Assembly (NCBI RefSeq): GCF_001757355.1
Contig: NZ_MINO01000002.1
Span: 62,001 to 126,000 of the forward strand
Length of the DNA stretch: 64,000 nucleotides
Source of the DNA: Sphingobium phenoxybenzoativorans
GTDB taxonomy: Bacteria > Pseudomonadota > Alphaproteobacteria > Sphingomonadales > Sphingomonadaceae
Reading direction: 5' to 3'
Below are positions 45,996 to 54,552 of the stretch, in pieces. The notes under the pieces are model-generated. The model worked only from the letters and a program-made list of their open reading frames with translations, was not told where the DNA came from and searched no databases. The position numbers were made by a program, and so were the translations under genes. How positions within the stretch are numbered: position 1 is the stretch's first letter; each line of letters opens with the position of its first letter.

Positions 45996-47312
45996 ATGCG
46001 CCACACCTTCACGGCCGTTCTGACCGCCGTCCCGTTCATATTCACGACGCCTGCCATCGCCCAGGATATCGCCGGCACGATCAAGGGCGACATGCCCGGG
46101 CTGATGGAGCTTTACCGGGACCTGCACAGCAACCCGGAGCTTTCCCAACAGGAGGTGAACACGGCGGCTAAGCTTGCCGCGCGTGCAAAGGCGATGGGCT
46201 TCACGATTACCGAGAAGGTCGGTGGGACCGGCGTGGTTGCGGTGCTGAAAAATGGGCCGGGACCGGTGCTGCTGATCCGTGCCGACATGGACGGGCTGCC
46301 AGTGGTGGAACAGACGGGTCTTCCCTTCGCGTCCAAGGTCAAGGCGACGACGGCGGGCGGCATAGAGAGCGGCGTCATGCACGCTTGCGGCCACGACACG
46401 CATATGACTGCCTGGGTGGAGACGGCGAAGCTGTTGACCTCCATGAAGGACAAATGGTCGGGCACGTTGGTCATGATCCTGCAACCCGCCGAGGAAACGG
46501 GGAAGGGCGCGCGGATGATGCTGGAGGACGGACTTTATACCCGCTTCCCGCGTCCAACCCATGCGATCGCCTTTCATGATGCCGCGAATTTCGAGGCCGG
46601 GCGGATTGCCTACACGCCGGGGCCGGCGCTCGCCAATGTCGACAGCATCGATATCGTCGTGAAGGGCGTGGGTGGGCACGGGGCCTATCCGCAGACGACA
46701 AAGGACCCGATCGTGCTGGGCGCGAAGATCGTCATGGCGCTGCAGACATTGGTCAGCCGGGAGCAAAACCCCCATGACCCGGCAGTGGTGACGGTCGGCA
46801 GCTTCCGCGCCGGCGCCAAGCACAATATCATTCCCGATGAGGCGACATTGCTGCTGACGGTGCGCAGCTATTCGGACGAAACGCGGGCGAAGCTGATCGA
46901 CGGGATCAAGCGCATCGCGCGGGGCGAGGCTATCGCGTCCGGCATGCCGGAGGACAAGATGCCCGTGGTGACCGTGCAGGACGAATTTACTCCGTCCACC
47001 TATAATCCGCCCGAATTTGCCGAGCAGATGGCGACAGTGCTGCGGGGGCATTTCCCGCCGGGAACGGTGGTGAAGGCTCCGGCGGTCATGGGTGGCGAGG
47101 ATTTCGGCCGCTTCTGGCGGGAGGACAAGTCGATCAGGAGCCTGATCTTCTGGGTCGGCGGCGTACCATCCGCACAAATGGCGGAGGCGGCGAAAGGCAA
47201 GGCGTTGCCATCCCTGCACAGCCCGTTCTGGGCGCCGGAAGCGGAAAAGGTCATTCCGACCGCAGCGGAGGCTATGACCGTGTTGGCACTGGATATTCTG
47301 AAGAAGAAATAG
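45996..47312 (+). CDS. Exported M20D amidohydrolase
   Basis: The 438-residue protein has a signal peptide (RHTFTAVLTAVPFIFTTPAI) and reads as an M20D amidohydrolase, the group that removes acyl or auxin groups from amino acids. YRDLHSNPELSQQEVNTAAK at the start, IRADMDGLPVVEQTGLPFAS, MHACGHDTHMTAWVETAKLL (metal ligands) and LQPAEETGKGARMMLEDGLY are its motifs. GGEDFGRFWRED is the late His/Asp region. An AAGGGAGACATTG leader is in front of ATG 45996. It converges with the gene at 47322. Confidence 0.86.
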   Translation: MRHTFTAVLTAVPFIFTTPAIAQDIAGTIKGDMPGLMELYRDLHSNPELSQQEVNTAAKLAARAKAMGFTITEKVGGTGVVAVLKNGPGPVLLIRADMDGLPVVEQTGLPFASKVKATTAGGIESGVMHACGHDTHMTAWVETAKLLTSMKDKWSGTLVMILQPAEETGKGARMMLEDGLYTRFPRPTHAIAFHDAANFEAGRIAYTPGPALANVDSIDIVVKGVGGHGAYPQTTKDPIVLGAKIVMALQTLVSREQNPHDPAVVTVGSFRAGAKHNIIPDEATLLLTVRSYSDETRAKLIDGIKRIARGEAIASGMPEDKMPVVTVQDEFTPSTYNPPEFAEQMATVLRGHFPPGTVVKAPAVMGGEDFGRFWREDKSIRSLIFWVGGVPSAQMAEAAKGKALPSLHSPFWAPEAEKVIPTAAEAMTVLALDILKKK

Positions 47313-47321
47313 GCGGCAAGC

Positions 47322-47720
47322 TTATTTGCGGCTGTCCGCCTGGAAAGTGCTCGTCAGTATCTTGCCGGGAGGAAATTTGTCGCCCGTGGGAATCGGGTTG
47401 ATTTCCGGGGCTGTCCTGGGAGTGGTGGGTTGGGCGGCCGGCTGGGTAGGAGCCTTTTGCTCCGGCGGTGTCGTATAGCTGTCCAGCACCAGCGTCGGCG
47501 CGGAAGCACTGGCCAGCGGTGCGGAAGGGTCGGCAGGCGGCGTCTGCGAAGGCCGGGGCATTGGTGCGGCCTGTGGAGCGGCGGCTTGCTCAACCATGTT
47601 CGATGCGGCTTCTTCCGACGCATTCGTCGCATTGTCCGCGCCGCCCGTTGGCAGGTTGCCGGCGAATGCGCCTACGGCGAGCGCGATCAACACGGTGATG
47701 ATGGCGAAGCTCTTATACAT
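47322..47720 (-). CDS. Hypothetical membrane-anchored, Ala/Pro-rich protein
   Basis: This 132-residue protein has an N-terminal helix (SFAIITVLIALAVGAFAGNL) that is either a signal anchor or a cleaved signal, and then a low-complexity Ala/Pro/Thr-rich chain (APMPRPSQTPPADPSAPLAS) without recognisable domain. The C-terminus KFPPGKILTSTFQADSRK is better ordered. It follows oxyR in the direction of transcription, 75 bases beyond its stop. I give it no function. Confidence 0.5.
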   Translation of the reverse strand: MYKSFAIITVLIALAVGAFAGNLPTGGADNATNASEEAASNMVEQAAAPQAAPMPRPSQTPPADPSAPLASASAPTLVLDSYTTPPEQKAPTQPAAQPTTPRTAPEINPIPTGDKFPPGKILTSTFQADSRK

Positions 47721-47794
47721 CTTCAGACCGGACCATGGTGGAAAAGGCAGCCCTTATCGCGCCGTCACGGTAAAGATTTGGTGAGCGCCCCGGC

Positions 47795-48739
47795 TCAGGC
47801 GGGTTCGGGCGTCCTTTCCTTCGCCTGCTTCCGTGGAACGGACGCGGCGTCGCGCAATATGTCGGCCAGCATCCTGAACTCCTCACCCCTTGGGCTGTTC
47901 TTGCGCCAAACGAGAGCGATATCGCGCCGGGCATGCTCCGACTTGAGCGGACGGGCGACAATATGCGTGTTATTCAAAATGCCCCCCTGGATCGCCATTT
48001 CCGGCAGCATGGTAAGGCCGAGGCCATTTTCCACCATCTGCACCAGCGTATGGAGGGACGTGCCCATCATCGTCGCCTCCGCGCGCAATTCGGGCCGGTT
48101 GCACGCGGCGAGCGCATGATCCTTCAGGCAATGCCCGTCCTCCAGCAGCAGCAGGCGGCTTTCATCGATCATTTCCGGCGCGATGGCGGCGGGCGGATCG
48201 CGCGGATCGTCTTTCGGGAAGGCGACGAACAGCGCGTCGGACATCAACAGTTCGCTCTCCACCTCTCCGGTGGCGTAGGGCAAGGCCAGCAGAACGCAGT
48301 CGACATGGCCGTGGCGAAGGGATTCTACCGCCGCATGGCTGGTTTCCTCCCGCAGATAGAGTTTCAGCTCCGGCTTATCCGTGCGCAGGCGGGGCAGCAG
48401 CCTGGGAAGAAGGAAAGGGGCGATGGTTGGAATGACGCTCATGCGCAATTCGCCGCAGAGGGGCTTGCCGGACGCCTGGGCGATGGCGGCCAGTTCCTCC
48501 GCTTCGCGCAGAACGCGGTGGGCCTTCTCCACGATCCGGTCGCCCAATGCGGTGAAGCGGACGACGCGGCGCGTGCGTTCGACCAGCGTGATGCCGACCA
48601 GGGATTCCAGTTCGCGGATACCGGCCGAAAGCGTCGATTGGGTAACGAAACAGGCGTCCGCAGCCTTGCCGAAATGCCCCTGTTCCTTGAGCGCAACAAG
48701 ATATTGCAATTGCTTGAGGGTGGGCATGTAACTGGACAT
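47795..48739 (-). CDS. oxyR: Hydrogen peroxide-inducible regulator OxyR
   Basis: The 314-residue LysR-type activator senses peroxide through a disulfide. The HTH (LKEQGHFGKAADACFVTQST) and the LysR effector domain are complete. The redox pair is present: LLEDGHCLKDHALAACNRPE has Cys at residues 204 and 213, nine apart as in E. coli OxyR (199 and 208). The surrounding H-C-L-x-D and the C-terminal RPLKSEHARRDIALVWRKNS are as in the family. It lies downstream of the TauE/SafE gene on the same strand. No katG or ahpC is nearby. Confidence 0.92.
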   Translation of the reverse strand: MSSYMPTLKQLQYLVALKEQGHFGKAADACFVTQSTLSAGIRELESLVGITLVERTRRVVRFTALGDRIVEKAHRVLREAEELAAIAQASGKPLCGELRMSVIPTIAPFLLPRLLPRLRTDKPELKLYLREETSHAAVESLRHGHVDCVLLALPYATGEVESELLMSDALFVAFPKDDPRDPPAAIAPEMIDESRLLLLEDGHCLKDHALAACNRPELRAEATMMGTSLHTLVQMVENGLGLTMLPEMAIQGGILNNTHIVARPLKSEHARRDIALVWRKNSPRGEEFRMLADILRDAASVPRKQAKERTPEPA

Positions 48740-48778
48740 TCATCGATCCCTTCGATTGAATGTCTAAATATAATCGCT

Positions 48779-49567
48779 CTACCCGATATATCCAGCCCAT
48801 TTGGCAAAGCCGAACAGCGAAGTGAGCGTCAGGATGATGCCGACTGCGGTCAGCAGAACGCGGGGCGCGATATGGCGGGCGAGCATGGCGCCGAACGGGG
48901 CCGCGATCACCCCGCCGATCAGCAGGCCGACGGTGGCAAGCGTGAACGCGGTTAGGCCGATGTTGAAGATGAAGGCGATGCTGATGCTGAGGGTCAGCAC
49001 AAATTCAACGCTGTTGACCGTGCCTATGGTGTGACGCGGGCTGGCCCCCTGGATCAACAGGTTGGACGTCACGATCGGACCCCAGCCGCCGCCGCCTGTC
49101 GCATCCATGAAGCCGCCGATTAGGCCGAGCGGCGTCACGATCTTCGGGCTGCGGCTTTGCGGCGGATAATGGAAACCGCGCCAGATCAGCCAGATGCCGA
49201 TGCAGATAAGATAAGCCTGAATGAATGGTTTTATGAAACCACCGTCGATGTTCGACAGCACATAGGCGCCAAGCACCCCGCCAATGACGCCGGGAATGAC
49301 CAGCCGGGAAAAGAGTTTCCAGTCCACATTGCGGTGCCAGATATGGCTGATCGCCGAGACGCCCGTCGTGCATGTTTCGGCCGCGTGCACACCGGCCGAG
49401 GCCGCAGCGGGGGGGACGCCCATCGTCAGCATCAGGGTGCTGGAAATCACGCCATAAGCCATGCCGAGCGCGCCATCGACCATCTGCGCGCCGAACCCCA
49501 CAAGGATGAAAGGAAGGATGTCCTGAAAATTGATGGATGCCGCATGCGCGGCAAGCGAATCAAGCAT
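48779..49567 (-). CDS. TauE/SafE-type sulfite/anion exporter
   Basis: The 262-residue protein has about eight membrane helices and the TauE/SafE signature VGFGAQMVDGALGMAYGVIS at the N-terminus and GLIGGFMDATGGGGWGPIVT in the middle, the repeated G-x-x-D-A/G-x-G-G-G theme. It is thought to move sulfite, sulfonates or similar anions out of the cell. The start at 49567 follows AGGGGAAG; upstream codons in frame have no support. oxyR follows after 39 bases and cysE is divergent on the other side, a setting that fits sulfur metabolism. Confidence 0.87.
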   Translation of the reverse strand: MLDSLAAHAASINFQDILPFILVGFGAQMVDGALGMAYGVISSTLMLTMGVPPAAASAGVHAAETCTTGVSAISHIWHRNVDWKLFSRLVIPGVIGGVLGAYVLSNIDGGFIKPFIQAYLICIGIWLIWRGFHYPPQSRSPKIVTPLGLIGGFMDATGGGGWGPIVTSNLLIQGASPRHTIGTVNSVEFVLTLSISIAFIFNIGLTAFTLATVGLLIGGVIAAPFGAMLARHIAPRVLLTAVGIILTLTSLFGFAKWAGYIG

Positions 49568-49726
49568 GACTTCCCCTAGGCCGTAATTGTCTACTTCTCT
49601 GCTTAGCTTTCCAAAAGCCTCCAAGCAAGTTTCTCTTGGGGGATCAGAAGGCAAATAGCGACCCCATCTGGAATTATTAAGGGGCAATGACTATTATCCG
49701 GTCTGTTCAGGGATAAGGGCGGGCTT

Positions 49727-50437
49727 ATGCTCAACAGGCTGATTGCATATCTGGATTCGGTGAAGGCGCGGGACCCCGCCCCGCGTTCGCGCGCTGAGAT
49801 TCTGCTTTATCCCGGCGTCTGGTCGCTGGCCTATCATCGCATTGCGCACGCCCTGTATCGCCGCCGACTCTATTTTCTGGCGCGGGCCGTCAATCACTGG
49901 TCGCGCTTTCTGACGGCCAACGACATTCATCCAGGTGCGAAGATCGGCCGGAATCTTTTCATCGATCATGGCTTTACGGTGATCGGGGAGACGGCCGAGA
50001 TCGGCGATGACGTTACCATCTACCAGAATGTCACGCTTGGCGGCACGGACCCGGCCAACGGCATTGCAGGCAAGCGGCATCCCACGATCGCCGATGGCGT
50101 TATCATTGGGTCGGGCGCGCAGGTGCTTGGGCCGATCGTGGTCGGCGCGCGCGCGCGCGTTGGCGCGAATGCGGTTGTGACCAAGGCTGTGCCGGAGGGC
50201 GCGACTATGGTCGGCATCCCTGCACGCCAGGTGCTGGTCGACGTCACCGCCTATCAGCGCGAGTTCGTCCCCTATGGCACGCCGTGCAGCGACAGTTTCG
50301 ACCCGGCCACGCAGAAGCTGGAGTTGCTCCAGTGCGAAGTGGAAAATCTTCGCAAGCGCCTGGCCGAACTGATCGAGGAGAAGGCGCAGCGTGAAGCGCC
50401 CGCCCCGGCTCCCGTTAAGGAGCGCGGTCGCGCCTGA
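49727..50437 (+). CDS. cysE: Serine O-acetyltransferase (EpsC type)
   Basis: The 236-residue enzyme makes O-acetylserine for cysteine synthesis. The N-terminal [19 protein letters not shown] and the left-handed beta-helix [20 protein letters not shown] then [20 protein letters not shown] (catalytic His) are the family core, followed by [20 protein letters not shown] and hexapeptide turns, and a C-terminal coiled tail. The short N-terminal domain marks the EpsC type. The last base of its stop is shared with the DUF2794 gene. Confidence 0.92.
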   Translation: MLNRLIAYLDSVKARDPAPRSRAEILLYPGVWSLAYHRIAHALYRRRLYFLARAVNHWSRFLTANDIHPGAKIGRNLFIDHGFTVIGETAEIGDDVTIYQNVTLGGTDPANGIAGKRHPTIADGVIIGSGAQVLGPIVVGARARVGANAVVTKAVPEGATMVGIPARQVLVDVTAYQREFVPYGTPCSDSFDPATQKLELLQCEVENLRKRLAELIEEKAQREAPAPAPVKERGRA

Positions 50438-50781
50438 TGACCAATGTCACGCCGTTCCCTGCCCATGGCGCAACACCGGCGCAGACCGGGTTTGAGCGGC
50501 AGGAACTGATGCGGATCATGGACCTTTACGGGCGTATGGTTTCCGCCGGACATTGGCGGGATTACGCCATCGATCTGGGCAAGGATGCGGCGATCTTCTC
50601 CGCATTTCGCAGGTCGGCCGAGCGGCCGGAATATCGCATTGAGAAACGGCCGGCGCTGCGCAACCGTCAGGGCATGTGGGCGCTGATCGGCGAGGCCGGC
50701 GCAGTGCTGAAGCGCGGAGCGGATCTGGGACCGGTTCTAGCGCCCGTGGAACGCAAGCTGATGCGGCTGGTGGAGGAATAG
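50437..50781 (+). CDS. DUF2794 family protein
   Basis: The 114-residue protein contains FERQELMRIMDLYGRMVSAG, HWRDYAIDLGKDAAIFSAFR and YRIEKRPALRNRQGMWALIG, which are the DUF2794 landmarks, a family limited to alphaproteobacteria with no known function. Its ATG overlaps the cysE stop by one base, so it is translated with CysE. Its partner is unknown. Confidence 0.85.
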   Translation: MTNVTPFPAHGATPAQTGFERQELMRIMDLYGRMVSAGHWRDYAIDLGKDAAIFSAFRRSAERPEYRIEKRPALRNRQGMWALIGEAGAVLKRGADLGPVLAPVERKLMRLVEE

Positions 50782-50799
50782 GTCGGCGAGGGGCCGCCG

Positions 50800-51864
50800 T
50801 CAGGCCTTTACCGCCGCCTCCCGGTCCAGATAGGGAAGGCGGCCGCGAATATCCTCAGGCAATCCCTCCACCACCAGCTTTCGCGCCTTATGCCATAGCG
50901 CGGACAGCAGCAGCAGCGCCGAGCCGATGATGAGCGCGGTGAACGCCCAGGACAATTCCACCGCTCCGGCCTGTTCCATCAGCGCGTATAGGGCATAGAG
51001 CACATAGGCGAGGCTGGATACCAGCAGCGCCCGGCGATCGATCGCCAGAGCGACGAGGCCGAAGGCGACATAGAGCAGCAATACCGTTATCGCCGTGCCA
51101 ACGCCCATCTCGCCATCGAATACGCCGAGCAGGTGGAACATGCTGTGCGCGATCATCGGGGCGGCGGTGAGGTGCAGCCAGAAAGCGACGTCGGACCGGC
51201 GGGTCGTGCGGCCCCGGTCGCTCATGTCCCACCACATCGCGGCGGCGAAGATGCCAAGCCCGGCCAGCAGAACAAGCCAGAAAAGCGCGCCCTCAATCCT
51301 GGGTATGGCCGCATAGACAAGCGCTATGCCCACGCCCGCGACCGCCAGCGCCCCTGCGGCTACAGTGATCGGCACCATGAAGCGCTTCCAGTGGAACCAG
51401 ATGGCGATGGCCGTCGCCAGCGCGATCCCCGATGCCAGAAGTCCACCGGCGCGGGGGGCGGGATCAGGCGCGACCTGCAAGACAAGCGCGGCCAATGCAA
51501 AGGTGACGCCGCCTGCAAAGCCGAGGAGCAGCAGGATGCTGGGCAGCGCCATGCGCCGTTGCCGCGTGAAATATTCGGCCAGGCCCCAGGACGCGGCGGC
51601 AATGAACAGGCCGGATGCGACGGACGGCTGATAGTCCGCCGCGCCAAGGCGCACCGTGTTTCCGAGCCAGCCCACCGCAACAAGCAGTATCGTTGCAGCA
51701 ATAGTCACGAAAATATCGTTGAAGCCTGTCAGCAACCGGAAATGTTCTTCATCGACCAGGGGACTCGCGCGAAGCCGGGAAACATGGGCGCGAAGCGCCT
51801 CTGCCGCCTCGGCGCTAATGGCTCCGGCTTCCACGGCATTCTGGAGGTCACTCTCGCTATACAT
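50800..51864 (-). CDS. DUF2157 membrane protein
   Basis: The 354-residue protein starts with a short soluble helix pair (SDLQNAVEAGAISAEAAEAL), typical of the DUF2157 family, and continues with about ten membrane helices such as FNDIFVTIAATILLVAVGWL and FWLVLLAGLGIFAAAMWWDM. The start at 51864 is preferred because AGAGAGGAAATCGGCC precedes it; the frame is open upstream to 52026 but overlaps the porin promoter. Function is unknown. It is divergent from the porin gene. Confidence 0.8.
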   Translation of the reverse strand: MYSESDLQNAVEAGAISAEAAEALRAHVSRLRASPLVDEEHFRLLTGFNDIFVTIAATILLVAVGWLGNTVRLGAADYQPSVASGLFIAAASWGLAEYFTRQRRMALPSILLLLGFAGGVTFALAALVLQVAPDPAPRAGGLLASGIALATAIAIWFHWKRFMVPITVAAGALAVAGVGIALVYAAIPRIEGALFWLVLLAGLGIFAAAMWWDMSDRGRTTRRSDVAFWLHLTAAPMIAHSMFHLLGVFDGEMGVGTAITVLLLYVAFGLVALAIDRRALLVSSLAYVLYALYALMEQAGAVELSWAFTALIIGSALLLLSALWHKARKLVVEGLPEDIRGRLPYLDREAAVKA

Positions 51865-51949
51865 GGCCGATTTCCTCTCTTTGGCCGGAAGATAGCAGGG
51901 GTGTGTTGATATAGCAATACACATGCGGCGCGCCGTGATTGCAATAAAA

Positions 51950-51989
51950 CTGTCATTAAAATTCCTCGAAACGGAAACAATACAGTCAT
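51950..51989 (+). promoter_or_regulatory. Possible Pho box upstream of the OprP-type porin
   Basis: CTGTCAT at 51950 matches the PhoB half-site exactly and CAGTCAT at 51983 matches it with one change. They are 33 bases apart, three steps of 11, and a weak half-site (CGGAAAC, 51972) sits at the step between. The porin ATG is 51 bases beyond. Confidence 0.45.
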
Positions 51990-52039
51990 AATTGCCCAGC
52001 GCGGACACGGCCGGACAACCGGACAAGGAATAGATATAG

Positions 52040-53449
52040 ATGCGTATAAGATTGTTCGGAGCGACCGCGATTGCTGCTCTCGCCTGGCCGCATGCTGCTA
52101 TGGCGCAAGGGTTGAGCGCCGAGGAGGCCGCGCAACTGCGTGCCGAAATCGCAGCGCTGAAAGCGCAGGTATCGAAGCTGGAATCCCGGTTGGACGGCGT
52201 GGAAGCCGCGGCGGCCGCACCTACTCCCGGCGCTGGCGCCGCCGGTGGAGCGCCCGGAACGCCGGCGCCCGCTCAGGTCGCCAGCGCGGCCCAGCCCGAA
52301 ACCAAGATCGGCTGGAAGGGATCGCCGCTGTTCAGCCGTGGAGACGCCAGCTTCAAGGTGAAGGGGCGCATCCAATATGATGCGGGCTATGTCTCCGCGC
52401 CCAAGAGCGTTAATGATCGCGCGGTCGGTTTCTCCAATGAGCTTCGCCGCCTGCGCCTGGGGGGCGAGGGCAAGCTGGGCGGCGGGTTCGGCTATAAGCT
52501 GGAGACGGAGCTTTCCGACAATACCGTCGATCTGGTCGACACCTATATCACCTATGAGCATGGAAAGTGGCTGGTTACGCTTGGCAATCACAACCAGTTC
52601 CAGTCGCTGGACGAGTTGATAAGCGACACCGCCGGATCGGTGATGGAGCGCGCCGCGTTCACCGACGCTTTCGGATTTGAACGCCGCCTGGGCCTTTCCG
52701 TGCAATATCAGAACGGCCCGATCTTCGCGCAGGGCGGCATCTTTTCCGACAGCGCGGACTCCCTCACCAACGCCAGCGACGGTCCCAATGGCGGCGACGA
52801 AAATAACAGCTTTGGGCTCGACGGGCGGCTGGTGTTCGCGCCCAAATTGGGACCGGTGCAGCTCCATCTCGCCGGTTCCTATCATTGGCGCGATTTCAAA
52901 CGCTTGTCGGAAACGCCGCAGCGGTACCGCCAGCGGGCGTTCCTGCATTCGATCAACAGCCGCTTCCTTTCGACCCAGGCCATTCCCGCAGAGGGGGAGA
53001 GCCATTACGGCGCTGAGGCCGGAGCGATTATGGGGCAATGGCATGTCGCTGGCGAGGCGCATTGGTTGCGGGTATTCCGTCCCGGCCTGGCCGATCCCAC
53101 TTTCTTCGGCGGTTATGCGGAGATTGGCTATTATATCACCAAGGGCGATTCCCGGCCCTATAAGGCCGGCATCATGGGAACGGCCGATCCCAAAAATCCG
53201 GTCAGCAAGGGTGGGCCGGGCGCGATCCAGGTGAATCTGCGCTATGACTATCTGGATATGAATGACATGGGCATTACCGGCGGCAAGCAGAACGCCTATA
53301 TCGCCGGCATCATCTGGACCCCGATCAACTATCTGCGCTTCAACATGAATTATGCGCACATCAGATATGACGACGCCGCAATCCTTGCAGGAACCCGCGC
53401 GGACTACGGCGTCGATGTGATGGGTGTGCGGGCCGAACTGGATTTCTGA
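52040..53449 (+). CDS. OprP/OprO-type phosphate-selective porin
   Basis: The 469-residue protein has a signal peptide (MRIRLFGATAIAALAWPHAA, cut after AMAQ), then a short coiled coil that begins GLSAEEAAQLRAEIAALKAQ and continues as VSKLESRLDGVEA. This is the same layout as the trimer-stabilising N-terminus of OprP relatives. The barrel begins near KGSPLFSRGDASFKVKGRIQ and holds VGFSNELRRLRLGGEGKLGG, a porin O/P signature, and ends in AELDF with the terminal Phe. It is likely to admit phosphate or polyphosphate. A Pho-box-like repeat sits upstream. Confidence 0.85.
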   Translation: MRIRLFGATAIAALAWPHAAMAQGLSAEEAAQLRAEIAALKAQVSKLESRLDGVEAAAAAPTPGAGAAGGAPGTPAPAQVASAAQPETKIGWKGSPLFSRGDASFKVKGRIQYDAGYVSAPKSVNDRAVGFSNELRRLRLGGEGKLGGGFGYKLETELSDNTVDLVDTYITYEHGKWLVTLGNHNQFQSLDELISDTAGSVMERAAFTDAFGFERRLGLSVQYQNGPIFAQGGIFSDSADSLTNASDGPNGGDENNSFGLDGRLVFAPKLGPVQLHLAGSYHWRDFKRLSETPQRYRQRAFLHSINSRFLSTQAIPAEGESHYGAEAGAIMGQWHVAGEAHWLRVFRPGLADPTFFGGYAEIGYYITKGDSRPYKAGIMGTADPKNPVSKGGPGAIQVNLRYDYLDMNDMGITGGKQNAYIAGIIWTPINYLRFNMNYAHIRYDDAAILAGTRADYGVDVMGVRAELDF

Positions 53450-53489
53450 CGGCCAGCCCTGAAAGGTCCGGCCTGAATTGAGGAAAGCC

Positions 53490-53519
53490 GGCTTGCTCCT
53501 GTTGTCGCAGGAGCAAGCC
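53490..53519. terminator. Bidirectional hairpin between convergent genes
   Basis: GGCTTGCTCCTG (53490-53501) and CAGGAGCAAGCC (53508-53519) are perfect 12-bp complements with a 6-base loop. It lies between the stops of the porin and of the HhH protein and resembles the GCTCCTGC-type REP units near 5023. No clear T run follows on either side. Confidence 0.7.
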
Positions 53520-53528
53520 ACCCCAAGC

Positions 53529-54380
53529 CTAGAGCTTCCCGTATTTCGCTTCGAAACCGGCGATGTCGCCAGCCGCGAGATATTTTGCCTGATCGACCCA
53601 ATGGTCGCGGACCGGGCGGCCCTTGAACGCGCCCAGTTGGGCATCGATCTTGGCGAGGTCTGTGTCGGTCCATCCCGCAATCTGCGCAAAGCTGGTGACA
53701 CCAAGGTCGACGAGCATCGTATTCAGCTTGGGACCTACACCCTTCAACAGCAGCAGATCGTCGGGCGCTGAAGGCGCTGCGGGCGCGGGCTTTGCGGCCG
53801 CGGGTTCAGCCGTTTTCTTTGGAGCCGCCTTGGGCTTGGCTGCCGCCGCGGCAGGCTCCGCCTTCGGTTTCACCTCAGCCTTGGGTTTTGCAGGCTTTGC
53901 GGCGGGCGTTGCAACGGGTGCGGCGGCGGGCGCTGTGCTGGCCGCCTTCGGCGCGGCGGCTTTCTTGGGGGCTGGTTTCTCAGCGGCTGGAGCAGGCGTT
54001 GGAACTGCCGGCTCCTTAGCTGTTTTGGCTGCAGCTTTGGGCGTCTTGGCAGGGGCGGGTGCATCCACAACCGGCTTTGCGGCCGCCGCCTTTTTCGCGG
54101 CTGGTTTTTTCACGGCCGGAGCGGGTTCGCTGACCAGAGCGGCCGCTTTCGCAGGGGGAGGCGCGGCGGCGGGTTCGGCGGCCTTTGCCGGTTCGGGCGC
54201 TGGCGCAGGTTCCGCGGCGGCCTTGCTGGTCACCGGAGGCTTGATTTCCGTGGCGGCTGGCTTGATCGTTTCGGACGGTGGAGCGGCGTCCTTCTTGCCT
54301 GACAGGAAGAAGAACAGCACGATGATGATCAGCAGCGCAATCAGAAGCCACAGGCCATAGTCGGCAAAAAATGTGCTCAT
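53529..54380 (-). CDS. Membrane-anchored, Lys/Ala/Pro-rich protein with a C-terminal HhH domain
   Basis: The 283-residue protein has one N-terminal membrane helix (GLWLLIALLIIIVLFFFLSG), then about 170 residues of Ala/Pro/Lys repeats resembling histone H1 tails (PAAKKAAAAKPVV). The last 75 residues contain LLLLKGVGPKLNTMLVDLGV and FAQIAGWTDTDLAKIDAQLG, a helix-hairpin-helix domain that is also found as an extension on alphaproteobacterial L21 and NuoE proteins. AAAGGA precedes the ATG at 54380. Its function is not known; nucleic-acid or protein tethering at the inner membrane is possible. Confidence 0.75.
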   Translation of the reverse strand: MSTFFADYGLWLLIALLIIIVLFFFLSGKKDAAPPSETIKPAATEIKPPVTSKAAAEPAPAPEPAKAAEPAAAPPPAKAAALVSEPAPAVKKPAAKKAAAAKPVVDAPAPAKTPKAAAKTAKEPAVPTPAPAAEKPAPKKAAAPKAASTAPAAAPVATPAAKPAKPKAEVKPKAEPAAAAAKPKAAPKKTAEPAAAKPAPAAPSAPDDLLLLKGVGPKLNTMLVDLGVTSFAQIAGWTDTDLAKIDAQLGAFKGRPVRDHWVDQAKYLAAGDIAGFEAKYGKL

Positions 54381-54552
54381 GTGGATAATCCTTTCCCGAA
54401 CTAGGAATGATAGCGGGATGAACGGCCGAGTCCACATGCAACGCCCTGCAAAGGCAAGGGTTCATGCGGCATAATGGGACGACTGACGGGCCTTCGGCGC
54501 AAATTATACGGTAAGTTGCTGTTTTACAGTCATTCCTGCCGTCGATTTGGCA

